Shown one piece after another: positions 8,372 through 17,527 of a stretch of DNA of 64,000 nucleotides. A program made the translations under genes and the position numbers. The first letter of the stretch is position 1, and each line of letters starts with the position of its first letter. A model generated the notes under the pieces. It had not been told where the DNA came from. It saw only the letters and a list, made by a program, of their open reading frames with translations, and searched no databases. The DNA lies in NCBI GenBank assembly GCA_937928555.1, contig CALFWR010000021.1, forward strand, positions 1-64,000, written 5' to 3'. Source of the stretch: an uncultured Pirellulaceae bacterium. GTDB lineage: Bacteria; Planctomycetota; Planctomycetia; Pirellulales; Pirellulaceae.

Positions 8372-10246
8372 TTACCCGGCCTTTTTCTTGCGCTTTTCCT
8401 TCATCTCGTGGTAGTACTCGATCGCGGGTTTCAGTGGCAAAGAAATCTTTCCCATCTTCGATTTCTTGTCCAGGTTCGAATTGATCTCTTCTTCGGAAAC
8501 CTTTGATGACTGCACACCGCCCTCGGGCACGTCCAGGCCAGCGACCCAGACGATCGAGTTAAGCACAACGGTTCGATAGCCGTCATCAACCCAGTTGCGG
8601 TGGTAGTGGCCGCCGGTGAAGCCACCGCCGCGCGAACCGTCCGGTCGCGTGAAACCCCACAACAAAGTCTGCTTTTTGCCAAATCCGGCCGGTCCGTTGT
8701 CGTTCCAAAGATTGATCGGCACCAGCTTGTCCGCTTTCGGCACCGCAGTCACAAGCGGGATGGCTTTTTCGTCAAACCGCAGACTGTAGTACAGTTCGTC
8801 ATAGACCTGTGCCGGTTTCTCGTAGCCACGGCCAATCGGATGATCGGAAGCGGCTTCAAGGTCCGCAACCCAGTGAGGGTTCACGGAAAAACCGGTTTCC
8901 ATGAATCCACCCACCGTTGGCATATAATAGTCCTGCCCCGATTTGATTTTCTTTGGATGGACACCGTAATGCATAAAGAGTAATCCGACGCCGCTTTTGG
9001 CAAGCTCCATCATCCGCAGATAATGCTCGCGCTGCACCGAATCGGAATCGCAGTAGATTACAATCGCTGCGGCACCATCAAGCACCGAATCGTCCTCGGG
9101 CCAGCCTGAAATTACGTCTGCCTGAATGGGCAAATCAGTCTGCTCGTTGAGCCGTTTGGCCAACAACTTGCAGCCCGCATTGAACTCGTGCTGCCCGGAG
9201 GCATGCGATGGTCTTCCAGCGAGAAATACAATTCGTTTCGCTTTGGCACGAACCAGTTTCGCCGGATCGATCTTTGCCGAAGGTGTCTCGTCGGCCGTCA
9301 AATCGCCCAAGGCGTATTGAATCCCGTCCAGATAGTGCTGCAACACAACCGGGTTCCAATACGTAAAATTGTTGTGGCCAAGGTTCGAACAGAACACCCG
9401 TCCGCCGCCGTGGCGATGGATCCAGGCGATCGGAAAATCACCCTTGGGATCGGCGAACTTTTGGGTCTTCATGTCCATCCCCTTGCCGACAAGGTTCCGG
9501 GTTTTGGTCATGTCCATCGACAGCAACACTCGCGAACGCTCACGGGCGAAACTGCCGCCGCGATAGATGTACAGCTCGTCGCGAAACCATGTACTTTGGT
9601 TTTTCCATGCGGAATTCAACTCATGTTCTGGCGACTCGACTTTGGCAGCCCAGGTGCCACGAGCCGTCCATGGGTGACACTGGAAAACGCCGCCGGTTAC
9701 TTCGGCGCCTTCAGGCCACTGCTCGCAAGCCGAAGTCGCGCCATGAATGCCAATTATGCCGCCGCCCTTCTGAACAAAATCCAAAAACGCAGCACGCTGG
9801 TCATCGTTCAGAAATGTATCAAAGCCAACCGCATTGTTAAGCATCACCGCGTCGTACTTTGAAAGGTTATCTTTGTTGAACACCGCAGGGTCATCGGTGG
9901 ATTCGATCGAGAACGCACCCGTTGCCGCGCCCAGCTTTTCAAAGGCAGCGATCCCGGTGGCAATGGAGTCGTGCGGAAAGTCGCACTTGTAAAACGAGAG
10001 AATCCGCCGTTGCTTGCGTGGCTTGACAGTGGCAGTTTCTGGCAGTGCCGCGTCGATCAGCGCCAGCTCAGCGTCGGTTGGCTTGTAGTGTTCCAGCAGG
10101 ACTTTCTTTTTGGTTTCCCAATCCGCCTGACGCCAACCGCTGGGTGCCGGCCCGCGCTTTGAGCCCCTTTTTTCGACCTGCGCAAAAGCGACCTGAGTCG
10201 TGACCAAAGTAATGACAAATGCAAACAGCAATCCCGGACGATTCAT
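8372..10246 (-). CDS. Secreted protein with two ThuA-like domains
   Basis: The product has 624 residues from ATG 10246, which starts a clear signal peptide (MNRPGLLFAFVITLVTTQVAFAQ). The ThuA-like (class I glutamine amidotransferase-like) fold appears twice. The first copy covers roughly residues 75-310 (KQRRILSFYKCDFPHDS, KYDAVMLNNAVG, GGGIIGIHGATSA, FPIAWIHRHGGGRVFCSNLGH). The second covers about 325-580 (AKRIVFLAGRPSHASGQHEF, GVGLLFMHYGVHP, LLWGFTRPDGSRGGGFTGGH). ThuA proteins are linked to trehalose and other sugar use, and in planctomycetes are often periplasmic. The tail is strongly basic (EMKEKRKKKAG). Single gene. Confidence 0.85.
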   Translation of the reverse strand: MNRPGLLFAFVITLVTTQVAFAQVEKRGSKRGPAPSGWRQADWETKKKVLLEHYKPTDAELALIDAALPETATVKPRKQRRILSFYKCDFPHDSIATGIAAFEKLGAATGAFSIESTDDPAVFNKDNLSKYDAVMLNNAVGFDTFLNDDQRAAFLDFVQKGGGIIGIHGATSACEQWPEGAEVTGGVFQCHPWTARGTWAAKVESPEHELNSAWKNQSTWFRDELYIYRGGSFARERSRVLLSMDMTKTRNLVGKGMDMKTQKFADPKGDFPIAWIHRHGGGRVFCSNLGHNNFTYWNPVVLQHYLDGIQYALGDLTADETPSAKIDPAKLVRAKAKRIVFLAGRPSHASGQHEFNAGCKLLAKRLNEQTDLPIQADVISGWPEDDSVLDGAAAIVIYCDSDSVQREHYLRMMELAKSGVGLLFMHYGVHPKKIKSGQDYYMPTVGGFMETGFSVNPHWVADLEAASDHPIGRGYEKPAQVYDELYYSLRFDEKAIPLVTAVPKADKLVPINLWNDNGPAGFGKKQTLLWGFTRPDGSRGGGFTGGHYHRNWVDDGYRTVVLNSIVWVAGLDVPEGGVQSSKVSEEEINSNLDKKSKMGKISLPLKPAIEYYHEMKEKRKKKAG

Positions 10247-10372
10247 CGAAAATCCAAACAGAGACCCAAGTGAAAAAAACATTATATTGCCCATGAAGGC
10301 TGCGCCCACCTTCTCGGACCCTCCGAACGCCATCAAACGCCGACCCATTGACTTTCAGCCGCCTATTGTAAA

Positions 10373-10560
10373 CCCGGATTATTCACGAGCCGTGGGCGTG
10401 ACTTTCAGTTCAGCCAATAGACGCCGTGTCAGTCCGGGTAAAATCGCTTTCCTGCACTTCAGCGGCGAGGTGAACTGGAATTTCCGAAGCGAACCCGGTG
10501 TCACGTTAGCTTTTGTGTGGTTCAACCCGATCTACGCCCGTCATCGTGAATATTTCCGCC
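10373..10560 (+). repeat. Dispersed MITE-like element, copy 2 (subtype A1)
   Basis: It starts CCCGGATTATTCACGA and ends in a degenerate partner, TCGTGAATATTTCCGCC. The interior is nearly identical to copy 1. Flanking TAAA occurs on both sides, consistent with a target-site duplication. The element ends exactly at the stop codon of the ABC permease gene, whose TAG lies partly in the duplicated target. Confidence 0.9.
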
Positions 10561-11522
10561 TAAATCGGAGCCGGCAAATCACGTTTTACAAATATCCGAC
10601 AACCCCACCAATACAGGCCCACGCCCAACACAAGCAGCACCAAATTGTTGACCGCGGGCCCCGGCAGTATTTCGCCTCGGGAGCTTTCTCGCACCAACGC
10701 GACGCAGCCCCAAAAGCTCTTTGACGTTGCTTCGACCGAACTTGCCGGCGAGTAAAACCCGAACACGGTTCCGTACCGCACCCAGCTGAAGGTTTCACTT
10801 GCCAGGGCGATGATCTTCATCCCGCCTTGCAAAAAGTAAAACCCCGCCACGATGCCCAGCGTCCGCCAGCGAAACCGATCCCAGGAACTGCACCAGGCAG
10901 AAAATCCGCCCAGCAGGATTCCAAAGGTCAGCAGATTGACGATTCCCGGCAAAAACAGAACCGGATTGACACGATCGGCCATCGCGATCGTTTCGATACG
11001 CGGCTGGGCGAAAGTCATCGGAAACTCCATGACTCCGAACGACATCGTCGGATAAGTCGTTTCACTGACGCTGGTGGTCCAGATCCCAATCGCCATAAAC
11101 AACCAGGAAATCGCCACCAGTCCCACCAGGCCCAAAGTCGTCCACGCCGCATGCGTCCACCAGATCCGCCTGCGACTGACCGGCTGCGCACAAAGCATCT
11201 CCATCGTGCCCCGCGAGACCTCTCCGCTTACCACATCCGAACCACGCACCATCACCCAACTGGTCACCAGCAACAGCAACATCGGTTCATCCAGAGTCAA
11301 AGCCGTCCGGCCCAGATAGGAAACCAGCCAGTCAAAGTCCACCGTGGCGAACTTCCGCCAGTCCTTGGGAAGCAAATCGATGATCTGTCGGAACTGCGAC
11401 GTGTCGAACTCGCCCACAACATGCACCCGCACCCAGCAAAAGATCGACGTTCCGATCGCCAGAGCGGCCCACAGCATCCATGACTCACTGAAGTATTTCC
11501 TTCGCAGTGCATTGCCACTCAC
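10560..11522 (-). CDS. ABC-2 type transporter permease
   Basis: The product has 320 residues with about six hydrophobic segments (for example LTLDEPMLLLLVTSWVMV, LVGLVAISWLFMAIGIW, LPGIVNLLTFGILLGG and a C-terminal one, LVLLVLGVGLYWWG). GEVSRGTMEMLCAQPVSRRRI is the typical cytoplasmic motif of ABC-2 exporter permeases. A GTG start at 11522 is chosen because it overlaps the TGA stop of the ATPase gene (GTGA), the usual arrangement for such pairs; the frame is open further upstream. Substrate is unknown. The gene's 3' end is abutted by a dispersed repeat. Confidence 0.85.
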   Translation of the reverse strand: MSGNALRRKYFSESWMLWAALAIGTSIFCWVRVHVVGEFDTSQFRQIIDLLPKDWRKFATVDFDWLVSYLGRTALTLDEPMLLLLVTSWVMVRGSDVVSGEVSRGTMEMLCAQPVSRRRIWWTHAAWTTLGLVGLVAISWLFMAIGIWTTSVSETTYPTMSFGVMEFPMTFAQPRIETIAMADRVNPVLFLPGIVNLLTFGILLGGFSAWCSSWDRFRWRTLGIVAGFYFLQGGMKIIALASETFSWVRYGTVFGFYSPASSVEATSKSFWGCVALVRESSRGEILPGPAVNNLVLLVLGVGLYWWGCRIFVKRDLPAPI

Positions 11523-12451
11523 ACTTGCACCTCTTTTGTCAGGTGAATTCGGTCGTAGATCGAACGAAGCCCCACCGGTTCGACGCTGACGTTTCTTAGC
11601 GACATCTCCGCCAGCCATTTCAAAACAGGCGAAAGATCACCTTCGGTTTCGATCTGCACACGTCGATCATCCTGCACGATTGACAACTGTTCGGCCAATC
11701 CATCGGCGACCGCCCGCGCCGCGACGTCTTCGTCGGTTACAGCGCGGATCCTGTGCTGCCATTTCATGTTTTCGAGTGACTGCTGAAAAGCCAACTTTCC
11801 CTGCTTGAGAATCGCCACCGAATCGCAAACATCCTCAATCTCTGAAAGGACATGCGATGAAAAGATCACCGTCTGGCCATTGGATTTGGCTTCCCGGATC
11901 AGATTCAGGACTTCGCCACGCACTGTCGGATCAAGGTTCGCCGTCGGTTCGTCCAGGATCAACAGCGGCGCGTCAACCGAAAGAGCGATCGACAACGCCA
12001 GCTTTTGCTTCATCCCGGTCGACATTAAACCCACCCAGCGTTTGGCTTCCAGTTCCAGTCGCCGAGCAACGTCCAGGGAACGTCGGTAGCTTCCATTGGG
12101 ACGCAGGTCTGCGAACAGCCTCATCAGTCCCTTGGCCCGCATCGTTCGTGGCAGCCTCGCATCGCCCGGCAGATAAGAGACCTCGTTGTGAACGTCGACA
12201 CGCTGCCGCCAACAGTCCAGCCCCGCGATCGTCGCCTGCCCGGCCGAGGGCTGCAGAAAACCCAGCAGGCAGCGAATAAAAGTCGACTTTCCGGCACCGT
12301 TGGGGCCCAGCAACCCAAAAACGACACCTTTTGGGATCGTCAATTCGACACCGTCGAGCGCCCGAAAGTCACCAAAGGACTTGCTCAACCCACGGGCCGC
12401 CACCAACGGGGCTTCCAGGGAATGCTTGCTGGTGTTGTCAAAGTCCGACAT
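11519..12451 (-). CDS. ABC transporter ATP-binding protein
   Basis: The product has 310 residues. Walker A is GPNGAGKS (near residue 50), the signature region is MSTGMKQKLALSIAL, the form usual for NatA/drug-exporter ATPases, Walker B is LLILDEPTANLDP and the switch histidine lies in IFSSHVLSEIEDV. A C-terminal accessory domain follows. The true start is ATG 12451 (MSDFDNTSKH). The frame stays open upstream to 13267, but that part is antisense to the TIM-barrel gene. It forms an exporter with the overlapping permease. The 114 bp to the divergent gene must hold both promoters. Confidence 0.92.
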   Translation of the reverse strand: MSDFDNTSKHSLEAPLVAARGLSKSFGDFRALDGVELTIPKGVVFGLLGPNGAGKSTFIRCLLGFLQPSAGQATIAGLDCWRQRVDVHNEVSYLPGDARLPRTMRAKGLMRLFADLRPNGSYRRSLDVARRLELEAKRWVGLMSTGMKQKLALSIALSVDAPLLILDEPTANLDPTVRGEVLNLIREAKSNGQTVIFSSHVLSEIEDVCDSVAILKQGKLAFQQSLENMKWQHRIRAVTDEDVAARAVADGLAEQLSIVQDDRRVQIETEGDLSPVLKWLAEMSLRNVSVEPVGLRSIYDRIHLTKEVQV

Positions 12452-12565
12452 TCGCTCTATCTTCACAACTGGTGGCGGCCTGCACGTACGGTACGCGCCA
12501 TTTTTTGTTGACTGACCAGTCAACCTTTTTAGAACCAATCCGATCTGCGCAAAAGGAGTCTGCGT

Positions 12566-13321
12566 GTGTTTGTTGCCGCAACTACGCAATGCTACCCCGA
12601 TTTGCCGCTTGATGAGACCATCGAAAAGTTGGCTCATTTGGAATTCTCCCATGTCGAAATGGGGATCATCGAAAGCGGAAATCACCTGAAACCGTCTGAC
12701 GTCATCAATGACTTTGAGGCCGCGCTCCACATATGCACCAACACGCATCGGCTGGTCGTCACCGGATTTGACCTGGACATCGAACAGACCGGCGAACAGT
12801 ACATTCAGACGTTTACCAAATGCTGCGAACTGGCCAAAGCCGCCAAAGTCGTCTCGCTGACGGTCCGCGCCAGTGAGCACGGGACGCCGTTCAACGAAGA
12901 AGTCGAACGCTACAAAAGCCTTGTCAAAATCGCCGAAGCCCACGGTGTTCGCGTCGCGATGCGGACACAAATCGATCGCCTGTCGGCAGACGTCGACACG
13001 GTTTCGGTTATCTGCGGTCACGTCAAAGGCGTCGGCCTGGCACTTGACCCCAGCCATTATCATTTTGGCAACGCCGAACCGCCAAACTACGAAAAACTTT
13101 TCTCCTACGTTCACAACGTTTACCTCCGCGATTCGACACCTGAGAAACTTCAGGTTCGCGTGGGGCAGGGGATCATCGACTACGGCCGGATTATCAATCT
13201 GCTTCGCAAAGAGAACTTCAAGCGAACGCTGTGCATCGACATCCAACCCGACGGCGACGTCGATCACGATGGCGAACTGCGTAAGCTTCGACTGCTGCTC
13301 GAAAGCCTCGTTTTGATCTAG
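12566..13321 (+). CDS. Sugar phosphate isomerase/epimerase-like TIM-barrel protein
   Basis: The product has 251 residues, a typical length for the AP-endonuclease-2-like TIM-barrel family. The conserved beta strands are seen (FSHVEMGI, RLVVTGFDLDI, VVSLTVRASEHG, VRVAMRTQIDRL, VGLALDPSHYHF, HNVYLRDSTP, RTLCIDIQPDGD). The late acidic and histidine residues fit divalent-metal binding. The GTG start at 12566 is supported by an AAGGAG Shine-Dalgarno sequence 8 nt upstream. The substrate cannot be predicted. It is transcribed divergently from the ABC exporter. Confidence 0.85.
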   Translation: MFVAATTQCYPDLPLDETIEKLAHLEFSHVEMGIIESGNHLKPSDVINDFEAALHICTNTHRLVVTGFDLDIEQTGEQYIQTFTKCCELAKAAKVVSLTVRASEHGTPFNEEVERYKSLVKIAEAHGVRVAMRTQIDRLSADVDTVSVICGHVKGVGLALDPSHYHFGNAEPPNYEKLFSYVHNVYLRDSTPEKLQVRVGQGIIDYGRIINLLRKENFKRTLCIDIQPDGDVDHDGELRKLRLLLESLVLI

Positions 13322-13463
13322 AAGTTAACTTTACTGATCCAGCCCGGAATTTTTCAGCGGCGCACTCCAATGCGCCGCAGGCATTCGCTTGGCCGGCCCC
13401 GGCGATTCGCTCAGGTGCGGGAATTTCTTATCACGATCCTGGACTCCAACTGGCAGCCTTGCC

Positions 13464-14432
13464 GTGACCGACGCCCCGAAACCTGAAAAGCCTCGTACGT
13501 GGGGCCGACTGCTCACCCTCGGTGGCTGGATCTTGCTGGCCACGTTTTTGTTTTCGCTTTTTGGAAAGCAGTTCTTCCTCGCGGACATTCTTTCCAATTT
13601 CCGTGTTCATTTCCTGATCGCGCTCACGATCGGCCTGCTACTTTCACTCAAAAGCAATCGCGGTTGGCTGCTGAAACTGTCGCTCGCAATCGCAACAGGC
13701 TGGGCCGGTTTTCAAATCGCATCGCTCTGGTTCGCGCCGCCACAACCGACGCCTGGAAAAACCCAAATCCGGATAATGTCTTTCAATGTCCTCGCCACCA
13801 ATGAACAATTTTCGCCTGCAATTTTCGAGATTCGCAAACACGATCCCGATGTCGTCGCGGTTCTCGAGTACGCCAACCAATGGCACGACGCATGCGAGTT
13901 CATCACTGAACAGTTTCCCTATTCGGTTCGCATTCCCCGCTGGCACGGATACGGAATCGCCGTTTTCAGCAAACTGCCGTTCAAACAATCCCAATCCGTT
14001 CAGCTAACCAAAACGATCATCGACGTCCCCGCGATCGAAGCCACCGTGACCGTGGACGGCAAAGACATCCGCATTTTTGCGGTCCACACCGTCTCGCCGA
14101 TCAACCAGTTTCGCTGGGACATCCGTAACGAGCAACTGGAAGAAATCGCCACGTGGATCAATGAAAGTCACGATTCGACCGTTGTGGTAGGCGATTTCAA
14201 CATGGCACCCTGGTCTTGGTGGAACCAGAACTTTCTCGCCAACACCGGCCTGCGAGAAAGCCGCCCTGGATTCGGACCGCAAGCCACCTGGCCGTCCTTG
14301 CTGGGCCCTCTCGCGGTCCCAATCGACTATGCCTTTGTCAGCCACGACATCCACGTTCACAACCGATTCATCGGCGCCAACGTCGGTAGCGACCATCGCC
14401 CGGTCATCGTTGACCTTTCAGTCAGCGAGTGA
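13464..14432 (+). CDS. Membrane-anchored endonuclease/exonuclease/phosphatase-family protein
   Basis: The product has 322 residues from GTG 13464 (VTDAPKPEKPRTWG). Three hydrophobic segments occupy about residues 15-100, then the EEP hydrolase domain follows: IRIMSFNVLATN (metal-binding Asn), DPDVVAVLEY (catalytic Glu), AVHTVSP, TVVVGDFNMAPWS (DxN) and VGSDHRPVIVDL (SDH). The arrangement of N-terminal helices plus an external EEP domain resembles YafD-like proteins. An open frame continues upstream to a TTG at 13389, so the exact start is uncertain. The substrate, lipid phosphate or nucleic acid, is not evident. Confidence 0.85.
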   Translation: MTDAPKPEKPRTWGRLLTLGGWILLATFLFSLFGKQFFLADILSNFRVHFLIALTIGLLLSLKSNRGWLLKLSLAIATGWAGFQIASLWFAPPQPTPGKTQIRIMSFNVLATNEQFSPAIFEIRKHDPDVVAVLEYANQWHDACEFITEQFPYSVRIPRWHGYGIAVFSKLPFKQSQSVQLTKTIIDVPAIEATVTVDGKDIRIFAVHTVSPINQFRWDIRNEQLEEIATWINESHDSTVVVGDFNMAPWSWWNQNFLANTGLRESRPGFGPQATWPSLLGPLAVPIDYAFVSHDIHVHNRFIGANVGSDHRPVIVDLSVSE

Positions 14433-14610
14433 GTTGAACAGGCGAACCGAAGATGCGTGCACTCCAGTGAGCCGCTGGCCGTGAGGCCTCGGGTTCGCCC
14501 TCAACGGGCACGCCAATTTTCTGCACTCCCGCGATGTCGGTGAAGCTGGCATCACGTTGATTCGGTGCTTTCGTTTTCACGAAATCGATGAGATACTTCT
14601 GGTCAGGCAT
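14422..14610 (-). CDS. Possible small protein, 62 residues
   Basis: The frame opens with ATG after a weak GAGAG ribosome-binding sequence and reads MPDQKYLIDFVKTKAPNQRD at the start, with plausible amino acid composition. The second half (EGEPEASRPAAHWS) is encoded by a GC-rich stretch with short palindromes (GCCGCTGGCCGTGAGGCCTC) and may be read-through into a repeat. It overlaps the 3' end of the EEP gene by 11 bp. I do not recognise it, and it could be a gene remnant. Confidence 0.3.
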   Translation of the reverse strand: MPDQKYLIDFVKTKAPNQRDASFTDIAGVQKIGVPVEGEPEASRPAAHWSARIFGSPVQLTR

Positions 14611-14718
14611 TTCAACTCTCTGAACAGAATATCGATCAGCAACGCTGGATATCAGGATATTTGCTCGTCGGCACTTTGACCAGCGAACCTTGTCGGTAGA
14701 ATGAGTTCTTCCAAATGC

Positions 14719-14792
14719 GGGCCAGTAGCTCAGTTGGTTAGAGCAGGGGACTCATAATCCCTTTGTCGCGGGTTCAAGTCCTGCCTGGCCTA
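14719..14792 (+). tRNA. tRNA with CAU anticodon (Ile2 or elongator Met)
   Basis: The cloverleaf is complete: acceptor GGGCCAG / CTGGCCT with a G-U end pair, D-stem GCTC / GAGC, anticodon arm GGGGA-CTCATAA-TCCCT and T-arm GCGGG-TTCAAGT-CCTGC. The anticodon is CAU. The GACTCATAATC core and the variable/T-arm region resemble bacterial tRNA-Ile2, whose C34 is changed to lysidine, but an elongator tRNA-Met cannot be excluded without comparison. It is not the initiator, which lies at 21625. CCA is not encoded. Confidence 0.93.
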
Positions 14793-14794
14793 TC

Positions 14795-14839
14795 AAGCCG
14801 CACCAGTGAAACGCCTCTGCGTTCGGGTGCGGCTTTTTT
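14795..14839 (+). terminator. Terminator after the CAU tRNA
   Basis: AAGCCGCACC pairs with GGGTGCGGCTT across a 24-nt partly structured loop and runs into a T-tract. It begins two bases after the tRNA ends, so it terminates the tRNA transcript. Confidence 0.8.
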
Positions 14840-15053
14840 CGTATTTCATCTTCGTGGTTGAATTTGTCCGGCAGTGTTTGAAGTTCCAAAGCGTGGGACT
14901 TACTTTTTTGGTCATACCCGGAATTCAACGAGTAACCAGGAGGCCGAAGTGGGATTCATGGTCGATGGCAAGGGTCTACGTGAGGCTCATCCATGCAAAC
15001 CCCCATGGGCCACTTTTCGGTGGTTGCAATGTGTTGGGACTTCAGGCGGCGGT

Positions 15054-15272
15054 TCAGTTCCAAACGCACAGCCCCTTCGGTTGTGAGTTCCAAACGCACA
15101 GCCCCTTCGGTTGTGGAAACGGTCGGTCGTCTGGCCACGATGGCTCAAACGGCGACGGCGCGGGCTTGGGGCGCGTCTCCGGCTTGGGCTCGGTTGCAGG
15201 TTTGACGTCGGGTTCAACTGTAGGTGTGTCTGGCATGGGAGAATTGATAGCTTCCGGCAGCAATTGAGTCAA
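15054..15272 (-). CDS. Possible small proline-rich protein, 72 residues
   Basis: The frame reads MTQLLPEAINSPMPDTPTVE and then a Pro/Lys/Glu-rich stretch (EPKPETRPKPAPSPFEPSWP), which looks protein-like. It ends in two identical SQPKGLCVWN-type units that come directly from the 30-bp tandem duplication. No ribosome-binding site is obvious and the frame was not recognised. It may be a short genuine protein whose tail was altered by the duplication, or a remnant. Confidence 0.3.
   Translation of the reverse strand: MTQLLPEAINSPMPDTPTVEPDVKPATEPKPETRPKPAPSPFEPSWPDDRPFPQPKGLCVWNSQPKGLCVWN
15056..15115. repeat. Perfect 30-bp tandem duplication
   Basis: The unit beginning GTTCCAAACGCACAGCCCCT occurs twice back to back (15056-15085, 15086-15115) with a difference only at the last base. 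It lies in a gene-poor stretch. Confidence 0.85.
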
Positions 15273-15285
15273 ACGATCCTAGACT

Positions 15286-15310
15286 ATTCACGATGACGGG
15301 CGTCGATTGG
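15286..15310. repeat. Solitary terminal fragment of the dispersed element
   Basis: TATTCACGATGACGGGCGTC continues into GATTG and matches the terminal plus subterminal sequence of the dispersed family (TTATTCACGACGACGGGCGTTGATT) with about three substitutions. No partner end is found nearby, so it appears to be a decayed or one-ended remnant. Confidence 0.5.
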
Positions 15311-15417
15311 AGCCGAATCACGCGCGGCGAACGAGACTGTCAGCTCGCTGGCAAAGCGGGGCCTCGACACAACGACAATCTACCAACGCCAAAGGTTCGT
15401 CAACCCCATGCCGGCAT

Positions 15418-16530
15418 CTACAAACGCTTCCAGTCGCCCTGTTCCAGGTTGAACCAATCCAGCTGAATCTGGCTTTTGTCTTTCCCTTGCGACGGGCTGA
15501 CCAGAACCGCCGCAACTTCAGGTGACTGGCGGCAAAACGCTTCCACCTCTTCGATCGACATCACAAAAAACGCCGTCGCCAAAGCGTCACTCAACTCTGC
15601 TGAACCGGAAATCACCGTCGCCGAAAGAATGTGGTCCGTTGGCCAACCCGTTTTCGGATGGATGATGTGACCGTAACGCTTGCCGCGGTGAACGAATCCC
15701 TGCCGCCCGCTGCCAGAGGTTCCCAACGCCCGGTCACGCAAAAAGAACTCCGCCAGCCGACGGTCGGGCAAAGTAGGATGGCTTAGCCCGACCGGCCAAT
15801 GCCCCGCCTGGTCTTCAGGCCGCTGAAGGTCCGCCTGAGCCCCCCGCGCGAAAACGCTGCTCTGCCCACCGTGAATGATGTAGTCCCCAATTTTTGCTTC
15901 GTCGAACAGCCTCGCAACCCGATCGATCGCGTAGCCTTTTCCGATTCCACCCAGGTTGATCTTGAGACCTTCCACCGCGAATTGAACGCTTCGATCATCG
16001 GCGTTCAATATCAGATGCTGCATGCCGACGCGAGCCAAAGCTTCCGCGATCGCATCCTCACCAGGCGCCTGCCCCTGGCGTTGCTCGAATCCCCAGATCG
16101 ATGACAGTTCACCCGCAGTGCAATCAAAGGCCCCATCGGTCCTCTCAAAGATCCCTTTGGCTCGGGAAAGCAACTCAAAAACGCCGGCCCCGGTTTCAAC
16201 CGAATCTGCAAAAGCCAACCGATTGATCGCCGCAATCTCGCTGTCCTCACGGAAGATCGTCAACTGGCTTTCGATCGAATCGATCAACTCCATCGCACGC
16301 CCCGCGGTCGCAGCCGCCTGGCGGTACTGACGCATGTTGAACATCAGCTCCCACGTGCAAGCCATCGCTTTCTTTTCGTAGCTCTCCAGGTACGCGGCTT
16401 GCCTCGCCTGGCCATCGCTCAATTCCAAACCCGGCACATCGAATTCGTAGTTTTCAACTGCCTGACGAACTGCCCGCGCGAGGGCTCGGCCCTTGAGGAA
16501 TTCTCTGCGATCGGAACGTTCGTTTTTCAT
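15418..16530 (-). CDS. apbE: FAD:protein FMN transferase (ApbE family)
   Basis: The product has 370 residues. ApbE enzymes transfer FMN from FAD to a threonine of flavoproteins such as NqrB/NqrC/RnfG subunits or FMN-binding domains. Visible motifs are CTWELMFNM near residue 58, [57 protein letters not shown] and [13 protein letters not shown], all in the family's order. The N-terminus has RREFLKG but no clear signal peptide or lipobox. The ATG overlaps the tal stop (ATGA), so it is coupled to tal as the last gene of a five-gene operon. Confidence 0.92.
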   Translation of the reverse strand: MKNERSDRREFLKGRALARAVRQAVENYEFDVPGLELSDGQARQAAYLESYEKKAMACTWELMFNMRQYRQAAATAGRAMELIDSIESQLTIFREDSEIAAINRLAFADSVETGAGVFELLSRAKGIFERTDGAFDCTAGELSSIWGFEQRQGQAPGEDAIAEALARVGMQHLILNADDRSVQFAVEGLKINLGGIGKGYAIDRVARLFDEAKIGDYIIHGGQSSVFARGAQADLQRPEDQAGHWPVGLSHPTLPDRRLAEFFLRDRALGTSGSGRQGFVHRGKRYGHIIHPKTGWPTDHILSATVISGSAELSDALATAFFVMSIEEVEAFCRQSPEVAAVLVSPSQGKDKSQIQLDWFNLEQGDWKRL

Positions 16531-17474
16531 GCCTTGGCGGCAAGGCCTTCGCTCAGCATCGTGGCCAGCTTCCGCTGATCCACGGCAAACCGGCGGATAC
16601 CTTCGGCAAGCTTCTCCGTTGCCATCGCGTCCTCGTTGAGCATCCAGCGGAAGGTCGACTCATCGACTTGCGGACATTCAACCTCTTCCGACGATTTGGC
16701 TTTGTCGACGTTCAGCTTTTCTTCGAGCCTGCCGTCGGCCTGATCCAGTTCGTTGAGCAGCTTTGGAGAGATCGTCAGCAAATCGCAGCCCGCCAATTCA
16801 ATGATCTCGCCGGTGTTGCGGAAACTGGCTCCCATCACTTCGGTTTTGAATCCCTGCTGTTTGTACAAGTTATAAATCTCGGTGACTGACTGGACGCCGG
16901 GATCTTCAGCCCCCACAAAATCCTGTCCCGTTTTGGCTTTGTGCCAGTCAAGGATTCGCCCCACGAACGGCGAAATCAGCGTCACGTTGGCTTGACCGCA
17001 AGCAATCGCCTGGCCCAGCCCGAACAGCAACGTCAGGTTGCAGTGAATGTCTTCGGACTCAAGCGCTTTGGCCGCCTGAATCCCCTCCCAGGTGCTTGCC
17101 AGTTTGATCAGGATTCGTTCGCGGGAGATCCCATCGGACTCATAAAGCCCAATCAATTTTTTTGCTTTCTCGACACTCGCGGCGGTATTAAATGAAAGCC
17201 TTGCATCGACTTCTGTCGAAACCCGACCGGGAACGATTTTCAAAATCTCCTTGCCAAAGCTCACGCTCACCAAATCCTGGGCGTTGTCCAGCGAACCCTT
17301 GGCGTCGACGACGGCTTTGTCGACCAACGGCTGATACTGTTCCAGTTGCGAGGCCTGCAATATCAGCGACGGATTGGTCGTCGCATCAACCGGCTCAAGC
17401 TCCTTCATCGCAGCAAAGTCTCCGGTATCTGCGACGACGGTTGTAAGTGACTTCAATTGTTCCAGTAGCGACAT
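16527..17474 (-). CDS. tal: Transaldolase
   Basis: The product has 315 residues from ATG 17474 ([19 protein letters not shown]), the size of TalA/TalB-type enzymes. It moves a dihydroxyacetone unit between sugar phosphates in the non-oxidative pentose phosphate pathway. Signatures are [11 protein letters not shown] near residue 30, [15 protein letters not shown] with the Schiff-base lysine, and [25 protein letters not shown] follows. It lies 53 bp downstream of the MfnE-like gene and overlaps apbE. Its place among cofactor genes suggests co-transcription with C1 metabolism genes, where pentose recycling is useful. Confidence 0.96.
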   Translation of the reverse strand: MSLLEQLKSLTTVVADTGDFAAMKELEPVDATTNPSLILQASQLEQYQPLVDKAVVDAKGSLDNAQDLVSVSFGKEILKIVPGRVSTEVDARLSFNTAASVEKAKKLIGLYESDGISRERILIKLASTWEGIQAAKALESEDIHCNLTLLFGLGQAIACGQANVTLISPFVGRILDWHKAKTGQDFVGAEDPGVQSVTEIYNLYKQQGFKTEVMGASFRNTGEIIELAGCDLLTISPKLLNELDQADGRLEEKLNVDKAKSSEEVECPQVDESTFRWMLNEDAMATEKLAEGIRRFAVDQRKLATMLSEGLAAKA

Positions 17475-17527
17475 GAGGGCCCTCGATTGCTTCAATTATT
17501 CAATGACTTTGATTTTCCTGACAACCC

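Larger units (their letters stand above)
14840..15417. other. Intergenic stretch with repeat fragments, no convincing gene
   Basis: Between the tRNA terminator and the end of apbE I see no well-supported gene. The region holds a perfect 30-bp tandem duplication (15056-15115), a weak proline-rich minus-strand frame (15054-15272) and an isolated end fragment of the dispersed element (15286-15310). It has the look of a decayed region. Confidence 0.6.

Noticed and set aside
12452-13267. A 272-codon N-terminal extension of the ABC ATPase
   Set aside because: It is antisense to the TIM-barrel gene, and the ATPase domain begins normally at ATG 12451.
14806-15267. A 153-codon plus-strand frame after the CAU tRNA
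   Set aside because: It starts inside the tRNA terminator, includes the duplicated 30-bp unit and has no protein-like pattern.
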